The notes: generated by a model not told the origin, from the letters alone. A stretch of 64,000 nucleotides of DNA from Dokdonia donghaensis DSW-1 (GCF_001653755.1 NZ_CP015125.1:3047501-3111500), one strand, 5' to 3'. Positions 1 through 7,880 are shown, numbered from the stretch's first letter. Translations and numbers: made by a program.

Positions 1-1225
1 GATCAATATCATCAATCTCTGCTTTTGCATTGATTAACTCAATTAGGTATTTTATAATGGTAATAATATCTAGCTTAGTAAGCACCTGCTTATCCATCTC
101 GATATCAAGACCTAATTTCTTATTCATTCTATAACGACCTACTTCACCTAAGTTGTAACGTTGGTCTGAGAAGAATAACTTATCTATAATACCACGTGCA
201 GTTTCCTCATCTGGTGGTTCTGCATTACGTAATTGTCTATAGATATGCTCAACAGCTTCTTTTTCAGAATTTGTTGGATCCTTCTGTAATGTATTATGGA
301 TAATCGCATAATCTGCCTGCTGATTATCTTCTTTATGAAGTAGTACAGTTTTTGCTCCAGCCTCAAGAATTTCTTCTACGTGCTCTTTTTCAAGAACTGT
401 ATCACGATCAAGTACTATCTCATTACGCTCAATAGATACTACTTCACCTGTATCTTCATCAACAAAATCCTCGTGCCAAGTGTTAAGAACACGTGCAGCA
501 AGCTTGCGACCAAGATATTTTTTAAGCCCTGTTTTAGAAACTTTAACCTCCTCTGCAAGATCAAATATCTCAAGGATATCTTTATCTCTTTCAAAACCGA
601 TAGCACGGAAAAGTGTAGTAACAGGTAATTTCTTTTTACGATCTATATAAGCGTACATCACGCTGTTAATATCTGTCGCAAATTCTATCCACGAACCTTT
701 AAAAGGAATTACACGTGCAGAATATAATTTTGTTCCATTTGCGTGGAACGACTGTCCAAAGAATACCCCTGGAGAACGGTGTAATTGAGAAACAACAACA
801 CGCTCTGCGCCGTTAATCACAAATGTTCCGCTAGGAGTCATATATGGGATTGTACCAAGATATACATCTTGTACGATTGTTTCAAAATCTTCGTGTTCCT
901 CGTCTGTACAGTATAATTTTAGACGTGCTTTTAACGGCACACTATAAGTAAGTCCACGCTCTATACACTCTTGTATAGAATATCTAGGTGGATCAACAAA
1001 ATAATCTAAAAACTCGAGTACAAAGTTGTTACGAGTATCTGTAATTGGGAAGTTCTCGAGAAAAGTATTGTAAAGACCCTCATCACCTCTCTCATCAGAC
1101 TTTGTTTCCAGCTGGAAGAAATCTTGGAAAGACTTTACTTGAATATCCAAAAAGTCTGGATAATCAGGTCTATTCTTTACCGATGAGAAACTGATTCTTT
1201 CTCCTTGTTTTGCATCTTGCATCAT
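1..1225 (-). CDS. rpoB: RNA polymerase beta subunit, N-terminal part (cut by window start)
   Basis: The first 408 codons of the beta subunit of DNA-dependent RNA polymerase; the rest lies beyond base 1. Reading the minus strand gives conserved beta landmarks: the N-terminal stretch YPDFLDIQVKSFQDFFQLE, then GLTYSVPLKARLKLY, the lobe sequence IPYMTPSGTFVINGAERVVV with QLHRSPGVFF directly after it, and the later YNLGEVGRYRMNKKLG. Two ATG codons stand in tandem (1225 and 1222); either could start translation. It is the last gene seen of the secE-nusG-rplKAJL-rpoB transcription unit and is separated from rplL by a 194-base spacer with a long-range hairpin. No frame damage is visible. Confidence 0.97.
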   Translation of the reverse strand, partial: MMQDAKQGERISFSSVKNRPDYPDFLDIQVKSFQDFFQLETKSDERGDEGLYNTFLENFPITDTRNNFVLEFLDYFVDPPRYSIQECIERGLTYSVPLKARLKLYCTDEEHEDFETIVQDVYLGTIPYMTPSGTFVINGAERVVVSQLHRSPGVFFGQSFHANGTKLYSARVIPFKGSWIEFATDINSVMYAYIDRKKKLPVTTLFRAIGFERDKDILEIFDLAEEVKVSKTGLKKYLGRKLAARVLNTWHEDFVDEDTGEVVSIERNEIVLDRDTVLEKEHVEEILEAGAKTVLLHKEDNQQADYAIIHNTLQKDPTNSEKEAVEHIYRQLRNAEPPDEETARGIIDKLFFSDQRYNLGEVGRYRMNKKLGLDIEMDKQVLTKLDIITIIKYLIELINAKAEIDDID

Positions 1226-1350
1226 CAACGAACGGAATTTGATTAGAACTAAACTTGCCCCTTAGCAAGTCTAAAAAGATTTTATATTAACGACCGAAAT
1301 CAAGAAAAAGTCGAGTTACATAAAAAAGGTAACTACTTTATACGACAAAT

Positions 1351-1396
1351 GGTTTAGACCAAATTGCGCCTTTGACAGACACAACTAGTCTAAACC
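1351..1396 (-). promoter_or_regulatory. rplL-rpoB intergenic hairpin (possible attenuator or processing site)
   Basis: On the minus strand GGTTTAGAC (1396-1388) can pair with GTCTAAACC (1359-1351), enclosing 28 bases. It sits between rplL and rpoB, where many bacteria partly terminate or process the transcript to set the ratio of ribosomal protein to polymerase. There is no T-run after it, so RNA processing is as likely as termination. The function is inferred from position only. Confidence 0.4.
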
Positions 1397-1419
1397 TTTA
1401 TCTATTTATTATGGTAAGC

Positions 1420-1794
1420 TTACTTAAGCTCAACTTCTGCACCAGCTTCTTCTAACTGAGCTTTAAGTGCTTCTGCCTCATCTTTAGCAACACCTTCTTT
1501 AACTGGAGATGGAGCACCATCTACTAATCCTTTAGCGTCTTTAAGACCTAATCCAGTTAATTCTTTTACAAGCTTAACTACAGCAAGCTTAGAAGCTCCA
1601 GCAGCCTTAAGGATTACGTCAAATTCTGACTTCTCCTCAGCAGCGTCTCCACCACCAGCTCCACCAGCAGCAACAGCTACAGCTGCAGCAGCAGGCTCGA
1701 TACCATACTCATCTTTTAAAATAGTAGCTAACTCGTTTACTTCTTTTACTGTAAGGTTAACTAATTGTTCTGCGAATTCTTTTAAATCTGCCAT
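1420..1794 (-). CDS. rplL: 50S ribosomal protein L7/L12
   Basis: Stalk protein of the large ribosomal subunit that recruits translational GTPases. At 124 residues it has the family's usual length. The layout is classical: a helical N-terminal dimerisation part (residues 1-35), an Ala/Gly-rich hinge (about 36-53, AAAAVAVAAGGAGGGD) and the globular C-terminal domain beginning at KSEFDVILKAAGASK with GLGLKDAKGLVDGAP. It lies 56 bases downstream of rplJ, and the two proteins form the stalk complex on 23S rRNA. It is followed by the hairpin at 1351-1396 and rpoB. Confidence 0.98.
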   Translation of the reverse strand: MADLKEFAEQLVNLTVKEVNELATILKDEYGIEPAAAAVAVAAGGAGGGDAAEEKSEFDVILKAAGASKLAVVKLVKELTGLGLKDAKGLVDGAPSPVKEGVAKDEAEALKAQLEEAGAEVELK

Positions 1795-1850
1795 TTTCTA
1801 TCGTTTTTGAAAATTGTAATTGTTATATAATAAATAATAGTGCGTACTGC

Positions 1851-2372
1851 TTAACCTTCCTTCTCAGAAAGGGTTTTGATAATACCAGCAAGGGTTCCTC
1901 CACTTGACTTAAGAGCGCTAACAACGTTCTTAGCAGGCGATTGAAGTAATCCAATGATGTCTCCAATAAGTTCCTCTCTTGATTTGATATTTACCAGGTT
2001 ATCTAGTTGATCATCTCCAACGTAGATAGCTTCTTCTATAAATGCTCCTTTTAATAAAGGCTTCTCAGATTTCTTACGAAATTCCTTAATTACCTTTGCT
2101 GGTGCATTTCCAGTCTCAGAAAACATAATTGCAGTGTTTCCTTTTAAAACTTCAGGAAGTTCTGCAAAATCTTTGTCTGATGCTTCCATTGCTTTTGCAA
2201 GCAATGTGTTCTTAACTACAGATAAACTTACTCCTGCCTTGAAACAAGCACGACGTAAATTTGAAGTCGTCCCAGCATCTAGTCCAGAAATATCAGTAAG
2301 GTAAATGTGAGCGTTCTCTCCTAACTGCGTAGTTAAATCTTGAATTACTATTGATTTTTCTTCTCTTGTCAT
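1851..2372 (-). CDS. rplJ: 50S ribosomal protein L10
   Basis: Base of the ribosomal stalk; it anchors L7/L12 dimers through its C-terminal helix. 173 residues, normal for the family. It begins MTREEKSIVIQDLTTQLGE, followed by the GLDAGTTSNLRRACFKAGVS region that contacts rRNA, and ends in an extended helix after SREELIGDIIGLLQSPAKNV. It is the third gene of rplK-A-J-L, 15 bases after rplA. In many bacteria L10 with L7/L12 represses its own messenger; the rplA-rplJ gap here is too short to hold an obvious separate leader, so any control would have to act on the polycistronic RNA. Confidence 0.98.
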   Translation of the reverse strand: MTREEKSIVIQDLTTQLGENAHIYLTDISGLDAGTTSNLRRACFKAGVSLSVVKNTLLAKAMEASDKDFAELPEVLKGNTAIMFSETGNAPAKVIKEFRKKSEKPLLKGAFIEEAIYVGDDQLDNLVNIKSREELIGDIIGLLQSPAKNVVSALKSSGGTLAGIIKTLSEKEG

Positions 2373-2387
2373 AATCTAAAATTTAAA

Positions 2388-3086
2388 CTAGTCAGTAGCA
2401 AAACGCTTAGTATCAACCTCTACAGAAGGGCTCATTGTACTTGACATAAAAATACTTTTTATGTAAACACCCTTTGCAGTTGTAGGCTTAAGCTTTACTA
2501 ATGTTGTTATTAATTCTCTTGCATTACCAGCAATTTTTTCTGCATCAAAAGATGCCTTACCTACAGAGGCGTGGATGATACCAGTCTTATCAACTTTAAA
2601 GTCAATTTTACCAGCCTTTACATCAGAAACTGCTTTTGCAATATCCATAGTTACTGTACCTGTCTTTGGGTTAGGCATTAAACCACGTGGTCCTAAGACA
2701 CGTCCTAAAGGTCCTAATTTACCCATTACACTAGGCATTGTGATTATAACGTCTACATCTGTCCAACCACCTTTGATTTTCTCAAGGTACTCATCAAGAC
2801 CTACGTAGTCTGCTCCTGCTGCCTCAGCTTCTCCCGCTTTATCTGGAGTAACAAGAGCTAGCACTTTTACGTCTTTACCTGTTCCGTGAGGAAGAGTTAC
2901 CACGCCACGCACCATCTGGTTTGCTTTACGAGGATCTACATTAAGACGTACAGCAATATCTACAGAAGGGTCAAAGTTTACGTTACTTACTTCTTTGATT
3001 AAAGCAGAAGCTTCAGCTAGATTGTAGGTTTGACCCGCTTCAATCTTAGACTGATTTTCTTTTTGCTTTTTTGTTAATTTTGCCAT
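2388..3086 (-). CDS. rplA: 50S ribosomal protein L1
   Basis: L1-stalk protein that binds 23S rRNA and helps release deacylated tRNA. 232 residues, typical. The conserved segment GPLGRVLGPRGLMPNPKTGT (about residues 125-145) and the start MAKLTKKQKENQSKIEAG are clear. It lies 21 bases downstream of rplK. L1 represses the rplKA message in several phyla; I see no obvious rRNA-mimic hairpin here, but the leader before rplK is short and I have not folded it. Confidence 0.98.
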   Translation of the reverse strand: MAKLTKKQKENQSKIEAGQTYNLAEASALIKEVSNVNFDPSVDIAVRLNVDPRKANQMVRGVVTLPHGTGKDVKVLALVTPDKAGEAEAAGADYVGLDEYLEKIKGGWTDVDVIITMPSVMGKLGPLGRVLGPRGLMPNPKTGTVTMDIAKAVSDVKAGKIDFKVDKTGIIHASVGKASFDAEKIAGNARELITTLVKLKPTTAKGVYIKSIFMSSTMSPSVEVDTKRFATD

Positions 3087-3107
3087 TATTGTTTTCTTTT
3101 TAAGCTG

Positions 3108-3548
3108 TTAAGCTGGTGCATCTCCACCTTTAACCGTTATACCCATTGAACGAGCTGTACCTGCTACCATTTTCATTGCACTTTCCACAGTGAATGCATT
3201 AAGGTCAGGCATTTTGTCCTCTGCAATTGCACGTACTTGATCCCAAGTAACTTTTGCAACCTTCTTACGGTTTGGTTCACCAGATCCACTCTTTACTTTA
3301 GCTGCTTCCAATAGTTGAACTGCTGCAGGAGGAGTCTTGATTACAAAATCAAAAGACTTATCCTTATATACAGTTATCGCAACAGGAAGTACTTTACCAG
3401 CTTTATCTTGAGTTCTAGCATTAAACTGCTTACAGAACTCCATAATATTTACGCCGGCAGCACCTAAAGCAGGTCCTACTGGTGGAGAAGGGTTTGCGGC
3501 ACCTCCTCGTACTTGTAACTTTACAACCTTACTTACTTCTTTTGCCAT
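3108..3548 (-). CDS. rplK: 50S ribosomal protein L11
   Basis: Ribosomal protein of the GTPase-associated centre. 146 residues. The N-terminal domain carries the proline-rich segment ANPSPPVGPALGAAGVNIMEF (here split as ANPSPPVGPALG and AAGVNIMEFCKQFN), and the C-terminal rRNA-binding domain includes GSGEPNRKKVAKVTWDQV and ends GTARSMGITVKGG. It opens the rplKAJL run, 82 bases downstream of nusG, and is probably cotranscribed with nusG and secE. Confidence 0.98.
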   Translation of the reverse strand: MAKEVSKVVKLQVRGGAANPSPPVGPALGAAGVNIMEFCKQFNARTQDKAGKVLPVAITVYKDKSFDFVIKTPPAAVQLLEAAKVKSGSGEPNRKKVAKVTWDQVRAIAEDKMPDLNAFTVESAMKMVAGTARSMGITVKGGDAPA

Positions 3549-3630
3549 TTCTAAAAATTTAAACTGATCTGTTCATAAAGTGGAAGCAATAGAACAAAAT
3601 CCAAAATATATTAATGTAACAATTAATTTC

Positions 3631-4185
3631 TTATACCTTTTCAACCTGCATATAGCTAAGCTCTAATGGTGTTTTTCTTCCAAAAATCTTCACCATCACC
3701 TCAAGCTTACGCTTTTCTTCATTTACTTTTTCAACAGTTCCATTAAAACCATTAAAAGGACCATCTATAACCTTGATAGTCTCACCTATAGTAAATGGTA
3801 TTGTCACGCTGTCTTGTTTTACAGCAAGCTCATCTACCTTACCTAGCATACGGTTCACCTCCGCCTTTCTTAACGGCACAGGATCACCACCTTTCACTTC
3901 TCCTAAAAATCCTATAACACCATTAATAGACTTAATGATGTGAGGTATTTCTCCAGCTAAATTTGCTTTAACCATTATGTAACCTGGAAAATAAACACGT
4001 TCTTTGTTTACTTTCTTACCATTACGTATTTGAATAACCTTTTCTGTAGGAACTAAAACTTCCTCAATGTTATCCTCTAGACTTAATCGTGAAATTTCTT
4101 GCTCGATATATGCCTTAACTTTATTCTCTTGACCACTAACGGCCCTTACCACATACCACTGTTTGGTGCTGTTTGCTTTAGCCAT
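3631..4185 (-). CDS. nusG: transcription termination/antitermination factor NusG
   Basis: Elongation factor that binds the RNA polymerase clamp and links it to Rho or the ribosome. 184 residues with the NGN domain first (KQWYVVRAVSGQENKVKAYI, then FPGYIMVKA and GVIGFLG) and the KOW domain at the C-terminus (IGETIKVIDGPFNGFNGTVE, about residues 125-145). The linker between the domains is normal. It follows secE by 10 bases, the usual secE-nusG pair. Confidence 0.97.
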   Translation of the reverse strand: MAKANSTKQWYVVRAVSGQENKVKAYIEQEISRLSLEDNIEEVLVPTEKVIQIRNGKKVNKERVYFPGYIMVKANLAGEIPHIIKSINGVIGFLGEVKGGDPVPLRKAEVNRMLGKVDELAVKQDSVTIPFTIGETIKVIDGPFNGFNGTVEKVNEEKRKLEVMVKIFGRKTPLELSYMQVEKV

Positions 4186-4195
4186 ATCGTCTTAA

Positions 4196-4399
4196 TTAAT
4201 TTGTTCCTACTATTTTATCAAAGTATAACTTAATTACATTGCTAAAAACAGTATCAACACCCCATATAGCTAAAGAAAATAGTATCGAAAACACAGCTAC
4301 TACAACCATAAGACGCTGAGCCTCTGGAAGTGGTGTCCACGTTACGTGATTTTTCAATTCGTTATATGATTCTTGAACGTAATTAATTAATCCAGCCAT
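4196..4399 (-). CDS. secE: preprotein translocase subunit SecE
   Basis: Small subunit of the SecYEG channel. 67 residues with one transmembrane helix (about residues 30-50, MVVVAVFSILFSLAIWGVD) preceded by the conserved amphipathic segment ending in HVTWTPLPEAQ, which corresponds to the SecE signature K..TWP. This is the short one-helix form, as in most bacteria outside enterobacteria. It precedes nusG in the same unit, downstream of tRNA-Trp. Confidence 0.95.
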   Translation of the reverse strand: MAGLINYVQESYNELKNHVTWTPLPEAQRLMVVVAVFSILFSLAIWGVDTVFSNVIKLYFDKIVGTN

Positions 4400-4501
4400 A
4401 ATAGTTATATCGTTTTAGAAGTAGATAAGATATCTAATAATCTTCTAGTAAATTCCAAAATTCTAATGAGCAAGACACATTGTGTAAATACTCATAAATT
4501 G

Positions 4502-4574
4502 CACGGGTTGAGAGACTCGAACTCACGACACCTGGTTTTGGAGACCAGTGCTCTACCAACTGAGCTAAACCCGT
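4502..4574 (-). tRNA. tRNA-Trp (anticodon CCA)
   Basis: A 73-base cloverleaf on the minus strand. The acceptor arm ACGGGTT/AACCCGT closes it, with G as discriminator. The anticodon arm CTGGT-CTCCAAA-ACCAG shows CCA at 4541-4539, and the T arm has GTTCGAGTC. The terminal CCA is not encoded. It lies between tuf and secE, the standard place in Bacteroidota. Confidence 0.97.
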
Positions 4575-4609
4575 ATCCGTAGGACTAACCTACTTGAGAT
4601 AATTTTTAC

Positions 4610-4623
4610 GCTTTCGCGAAAGC
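4610..4623. repeat. dispersed palindrome core, intergenic (tuf/tRNA-Trp)
   Basis: Perfect GCTTTCGCGAAAGC. The palindrome extends to 22 bases (4606-4627, flanks TTAC/GTAA). It lies between the tuf terminator and tRNA-Trp. See the finding on the genome-wide palindrome. Confidence 0.9.
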
Positions 4624-4650
4624 GTAATAACCTTCTCTTTAACAAAAGTC

Positions 4651-4678
4651 AAGGCGTTCTGAAAAAACAGAACACCTT
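4651..4678 (-). terminator. hairpin downstream of tuf
   Basis: On the minus strand AAGGTGTTCTG pairs with CAGAACGCCTT (one mismatch) around a six-T loop, then GACTTTTG follows. It lies 27 bases after the tuf stop codon. It could terminate or mark a processing end before tRNA-Trp; readthrough must occur if secE-nusG depends on the tuf promoter. Confidence 0.55.
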
Positions 4679-4704
4679 TACTTTTATTTATTATCTAGAT
4701 AAAA

Positions 4705-5892
4705 TTAATCTAAAATCTCAGTAACCTGACCAGCTCCTACTGTTCTACCACCTTCACGTACTGCAAAACGAAGTCCGATGTTAAGTGCGATAGGCTGGAT
4801 AAGCTCAACAGTAATAGTTAAGTTATCACCAGGCATTACCATCTCGATTCCATCAGGAAGACCGATGTTACCAGTTACATCAGTTGTACGTACGTAAAAC
4901 TGTGGACGGTAGTTATTGTGGAATGGAGTGTGACGTCCACCTTCTTCTTTCTTCAGGATATAAACCTCAGCTTTAAACTTAGCGTGTGGTGTTACAGATC
5001 CTGGCTTAACGATTACCATACCTCTAGAGATTTGAGACTTCTCAATACCTCTTAATAAGATACCAGCGTTATCTCCAGCCTCACCTCTATCAAGGATCTG
5101 ACGGAACATCTCAATACCTGTAATAGTAGAAGTAAGTTTCTCAGCACCCATACCGATGATCTCAACAGGATCTCCAGTGTTTGCGATACCAGTTTCGATA
5201 CGACCTGTAGCAACAGTTCCACGACCAGTAATAGAGAATACATCCTCAATAGGCATTAGGAAATCTTTTTCAGTCTCACGTAATGGCTCTTCGATCCAAG
5301 AATCAACAGCAGCCATAAGCTCTAATACTGTATCAACCCATTTTTGCTCACCGTTTAACGCTCCAAGTGCAGAACCAGCTACAACAGGACCATTATCTCC
5401 ATCATACTCGTAGAAAGAAAGAAGATCTCTAATCTCCATCTCTACAAGCTCAAGAAGCTCCTCATCATCAACCATATCTACTTTATTCATAAATACAACG
5501 ATACGTGGAATACCTACCTGACGACCAAGAAGGATGTGCTCACGAGTTTGTGGCATAGGACCATCTGTAGCAGCAACTACAAGAATAGCACCATCCATTT
5601 GAGCAGCACCAGTTACCATATTCTTTACGTAATCGGCGTGACCTGGACAGTCAACGTGTGCGTAGTGACGGTTTTCAGTCGCGTACTCAACGTGTGAAGA
5701 GTTAATTGTTATACCTCTTTCTTTTTCCTCAGGAGCATTATCAATTTGATCAAAAGCAGAAGCTTCTGAATAACCAGCATCTGCCAATACTTTCGTAATC
5801 GCAGCAGTTAAAGTTGTTTTACCGTGATCTACGTGCCCGATAGTTCCAACATTTAAATGGGGTTTCGAACGATCATATGTTTCCTTTGCCAT
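4705..5892 (-). CDS. tuf: translation elongation factor Tu
   Basis: GTPase that delivers aminoacyl-tRNA to the ribosome. 395 residues. The G domain shows G1 GHVDHGKTTL (residues 18-27), switch-I sequence EERGITINSSH, G3 DCPGHADYVKN, G4 NKVD, then the beta-barrel domains 2 and 3 with RTTDVTGNI and the end VREGGRTVGAGQVTEILD. The product is intact. It is embedded between tRNA-Thr(GGT) and tRNA-Trp, as in other Flavobacteriia. Confidence 0.99.
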   Translation of the reverse strand: MAKETYDRSKPHLNVGTIGHVDHGKTTLTAAITKVLADAGYSEASAFDQIDNAPEEKERGITINSSHVEYATENRHYAHVDCPGHADYVKNMVTGAAQMDGAILVVAATDGPMPQTREHILLGRQVGIPRIVVFMNKVDMVDDEELLELVEMEIRDLLSFYEYDGDNGPVVAGSALGALNGEQKWVDTVLELMAAVDSWIEEPLRETEKDFLMPIEDVFSITGRGTVATGRIETGIANTGDPVEIIGMGAEKLTSTITGIEMFRQILDRGEAGDNAGILLRGIEKSQISRGMVIVKPGSVTPHAKFKAEVYILKKEEGGRHTPFHNNYRPQFYVRTTDVTGNIGLPDGIEMVMPGDNLTITVELIQPIALNIGLRFAVREGGRTVGAGQVTEILD

Positions 5893-6009
5893 AATGTAAT
5901 TATTTAATCTTAGTTATTATTAGTGTACTATTTACTAGTGATCGAGTCCCTTCTCATTTAAACACGAAAAGTGAGTGCGACCAGCACTCATTATTAATAT
6001 TTTATTTTG

Positions 6010-6081
6010 AGCCAACGACGGGAATTGAACCCGTGGCCTCTTCCTTACCAAGGAAACGCTCTACCCCTGAGCTACGTCGGC
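6010..6081 (-). tRNA. tRNA-Thr (anticodon GGT)
   Basis: A 72-base cloverleaf on the minus strand. Acceptor GCCGACG pairs with CGTTGGC (one G-U). Anticodon arm TTTCC-TTGGTAA-GGAAG has GGT at 6049-6047. T loop GTTCAATTC. No encoded CCA. It is the last of four tRNAs before tuf. Confidence 0.96.
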
Positions 6082-6093
6082 TGGTAAATTTAC

Positions 6094-6107
6094 GCTTTCG
6101 CGAAAGC
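6094..6107. repeat. dispersed palindrome core, between tRNA genes
   Basis: Perfect GCTTTCGCGAAAGC in the 48-base spacer between tRNA-Gly and tRNA-Thr(GGT). Flanks are asymmetric (TTAC on the left only). Confidence 0.9.
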
Positions 6108-6129
6108 TCAACACCTCAAAGGCATTTAG

Positions 6130-6202
6130 AGCGGGAGACCAGGTTCGAACTGGCGACATTCAGCTTGGAAGGCTGACGCTCTACCAACTGAGCTACTCCC
6201 GC
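6130..6202 (-). tRNA. tRNA-Gly (anticodon TCC)
   Basis: A 73-base cloverleaf. Acceptor GCGGGAG pairs with CTCCCGC. Anticodon arm CAGC-CTTCCAA-GCTG has TCC at 6169-6167. T loop GTTCGAACC. No encoded CCA. Confidence 0.96.
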
Positions 6203-6249
6203 ATTTATAAACCCACTCTATATTATAATACAGAGTGAGATTAAAGGTG

Positions 6250-6331
6250 TGGGGAGAGCAGGATTCGAACCTGCGAAGTTAAAAACAACTGAGTTACAGT
6301 CAGTCCTCGTTGGCCGCTTGAGTATCTCCCC
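6250..6331 (-). tRNA. tRNA-Tyr (anticodon GTA)
   Basis: An 82-base class II tRNA with a long variable arm. Acceptor GGGGAGA pairs with TCTCCCC. Anticodon arm ACTGA-CTGTAAC-TCAGT has GTA at 6297-6295. Discriminator A. No encoded CCA. Confidence 0.96.
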
Positions 6332-6432
6332 TATTTGTTATCAAATTTCAGTGCGCAAAACTAAGCAAATCTTTTTGATAATAAAACAATATTTTAAAGA
6401 ACTTTTTAACTTTATTTTTAAGTTAAAAAAAG

Positions 6433-6506
6433 AGCCGATGGAGGGACTCGAACCCACGACCTGCTGATTACAAATCAGCTGCTCTAGCCAGCTGAGCTAC
6501 ATCGGC
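6433..6506 (-). tRNA. tRNA-Thr (anticodon TGT)
   Basis: A 74-base cloverleaf. Acceptor GCCGATG pairs with CATCGGC. Anticodon arm GCTGA-TTTGTAA-TCAGC has TGT at 6472-6470. It is the first gene behind the promoter at 6568-6597. No encoded CCA. Confidence 0.96.
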
Positions 6507-6540
6507 TTTTTACTCACTCATACTTTCCAAAAGAAGCATA

Positions 6541-6566
6541 AAAAAGTCCGCTATTTCTAACGGACT
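6541..6566 (-). terminator. rho-independent terminator of hpf
   Basis: On the minus strand AGTCCG-TTAGAAATAG-CGGACT is followed by TTTTTA. It lies 50 bases after the hpf stop. Its upstream arm touches the likely start point of the tRNA-tuf promoter, so RNA started there should lack the first arm and escape termination. Confidence 0.75.
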
Positions 6567-6567
6567 G

Positions 6568-6597
6568 CAAATGTAGGTAATTTTTATCCCTACCCAA
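6568..6597 (-). promoter_or_regulatory. promoter of the tRNA-tuf operon
   Basis: Minus strand: TTG (6597-6595), 19 bases, TACATTTG (6575-6568). This fits the Bacteroidota housekeeping consensus TTG-N19-TAnnTTTG exactly. It lies about 60 bases before tRNA-Thr(TGT). Confidence 0.7.
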
Positions 6598-6615
6598 ACT
6601 TTTTTTGAAAAAAAA

Positions 6616-6921
6616 TTACATCACACGTGATCTTATTTTTTCTTTACGTTTTAAAAGTATTCTTTCCATAGACTGAACACACACATCTGTAGCCTCTTCG
6701 AAAGATTTTGCCATCTTTTTAACTATAAATTCATCGCCAGGCACACTTACTAATAATTCTACAATTTTATTATTTGGCCTTTCGTTAGGCTCTAGTTTTA
6801 GATAAACATCGGTATGAATAATCTTATCATAAAAATGTTCCAATTTTCCGACTTTCTTCTTTATAAAATTTGTGAGTTTGACATCTGCATCAAACTTTGG
6901 AGCTTCTACAGTTACTTTCAT
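6616..6921 (-). CDS. hpf: ribosome hibernation promoting factor, short form
   Basis: HPF/RaiA-family protein that binds the 30S subunit in starved cells and silences ribosomes. From the ATG at 6921 it has 101 residues (MKVTVEAPKFDADVKLTNFI), the short form without the C-terminal dimerisation domain. The beta-alpha-beta-beta-beta-alpha order can be followed: KKVGKLEHFYDKIIHTDVYL, then KIVELLVSVPGDEFIVKKMA, FEEATDVCVQSMERILLKRK and a basic tail KEKIRSRVM. An in-frame upstream start would add nine residues (MCNQLNHIL) that do not belong to the family, so I chose the inner one. It lies 68 bases downstream of the xerC-like gene, with its own terminator after it. Confidence 0.9.
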   Translation of the reverse strand: MKVTVEAPKFDADVKLTNFIKKKVGKLEHFYDKIIHTDVYLKLEPNERPNNKIVELLVSVPGDEFIVKKMAKSFEEATDVCVQSMERILLKRKEKIRSRVM

Positions 6922-6949
6922 AAGAATATGGTTTAATTGGTTACACACA

Positions 6950-6968
6950 AAACACTCTCGTAGTGTTT
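6950..6968 (-). repeat. small hairpin between xerC and hpf
   Basis: AAACACT-CTCGT-AGTGTTT, a seven-base-pair stem with no T-run on the minus strand. It could be a weak processing site; low weight. Confidence 0.3.
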
Positions 6969-6989
6969 CACATATTAAACGTTGTTCTT

Positions 6990-7880
6990 CTATTTTTTAG
7001 TGCGAGGATGGGCTTTTGAGTATACATCTTTAAGAGCCTTTATACTATTATGTGTATAAACCTGTGTAGAGGCTAGACTCGCGTGACCCAAAAGCTCTTT
7101 TACAACGTTTAAATCTGCTCCTTGATTGAGAAGGTGAGTCGCAAAAGAATGTCTTAATATATGCGGGCTCGTCTTAAACTTATCTGAAGCCTCACTAAAG
7201 TAACGATTTATAACTCTGTAAACAAGGGTGCTATACACTTTTAACCCTTTTAAAGTAACAAGTAAAGGTTCATTATTACCAGACTGAGCCACCTGCACTC
7301 GCTCAACCATATATCTCTTTAGGGTTGTTATTACTCCCGGTAGCAATGGTATAAAACGTTCTTTATCTCTTTTACCTTTTACTTTAAGTATTTTTTGAGA
7401 AAAGTCTACACTGCCTATAGTTAGATCAATAAGCTCTGCCCTCCTCATCCCAGTACCATATAACAATTCTACTATAAGAAGATCGCGTAGTGAAATAAAG
7501 TCTTGAGATTCTCTTAATTCCTTAAGTACAACAACTACTTCTTTTTCGGAAAATGGAATTTGTACTCGTTTTGAAACCTTAAGAGATTTATGTTTTACGA
7601 GCGGCGATACTAAAATATCCCCCGTTTTAAGTAAAAACTTATAATATGACTTAAGAGAAGACACCTTTCTATTTACACTTTGACTAGACATTCCCGCATC
7701 AACCAGCGATATAATCCAGGCTCTTATCTGAGCATAAGCTACCTTAACTGGATCCCTTTCTCCATAATTGTTTTCTAAGAAGACAAAAAAACTTGTAACA
7801 TCCTTCTCATAAGCAAGCACCGTATGCTTACTATAATTTTTCTCAAGATTGAGATATTCTAAGAATGGTTTAAGTGACAT
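6990..7880 (-). CDS. tyrosine recombinase XerC-like
   Basis: Site-specific tyrosine recombinase, 296 residues, the usual XerC/XerD size. The N-terminal SAM-like core-binding domain (residues 1-85, FLEYLNLEKNYSKHTVLAYE) precedes the catalytic domain. Catalytic landmarks are visible: Arg in GTGMRRAEL, Lys in KVKGKRDKERFIPL, HILRHSFATHLL (H-x-x-R), LGHAS and the nucleophile region TQVYTHNSIKALKDVY. No mobile-element partners or attachment repeats flank it, so the housekeeping role of resolving chromosome dimers is more likely than an integrase of an island. Whether it is the XerC or the XerD partner cannot be told from this window. Confidence 0.9.
   Translation of the reverse strand: MSLKPFLEYLNLEKNYSKHTVLAYEKDVTSFFVFLENNYGERDPVKVAYAQIRAWIISLVDAGMSSQSVNRKVSSLKSYYKFLLKTGDILVSPLVKHKSLKVSKRVQIPFSEKEVVVVLKELRESQDFISLRDLLIVELLYGTGMRRAELIDLTIGSVDFSQKILKVKGKRDKERFIPLLPGVITTLKRYMVERVQVAQSGNNEPLLVTLKGLKVYSTLVYRVINRYFSEASDKFKTSPHILRHSFATHLLNQGADLNVVKELLGHASLASTQVYTHNSIKALKDVYSKAHPRTKK

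Noticed and set aside
4610..4623. Palindrome as the chromosomal dif or parS site
   Set aside because: dif is a single 28-base site of XerC/XerD arms and parS (TGTTTCACGTGAAACA type) clusters by the origin; neither matches this sequence or its number of copies.
6990..7880. Tyrosine recombinase as the integrase of a genomic island
   Set aside because: Although tRNA genes are close, no direct repeat of a tRNA end, no phage or conjugation genes and no composition change are visible; the length and motifs fit housekeeping Xer.
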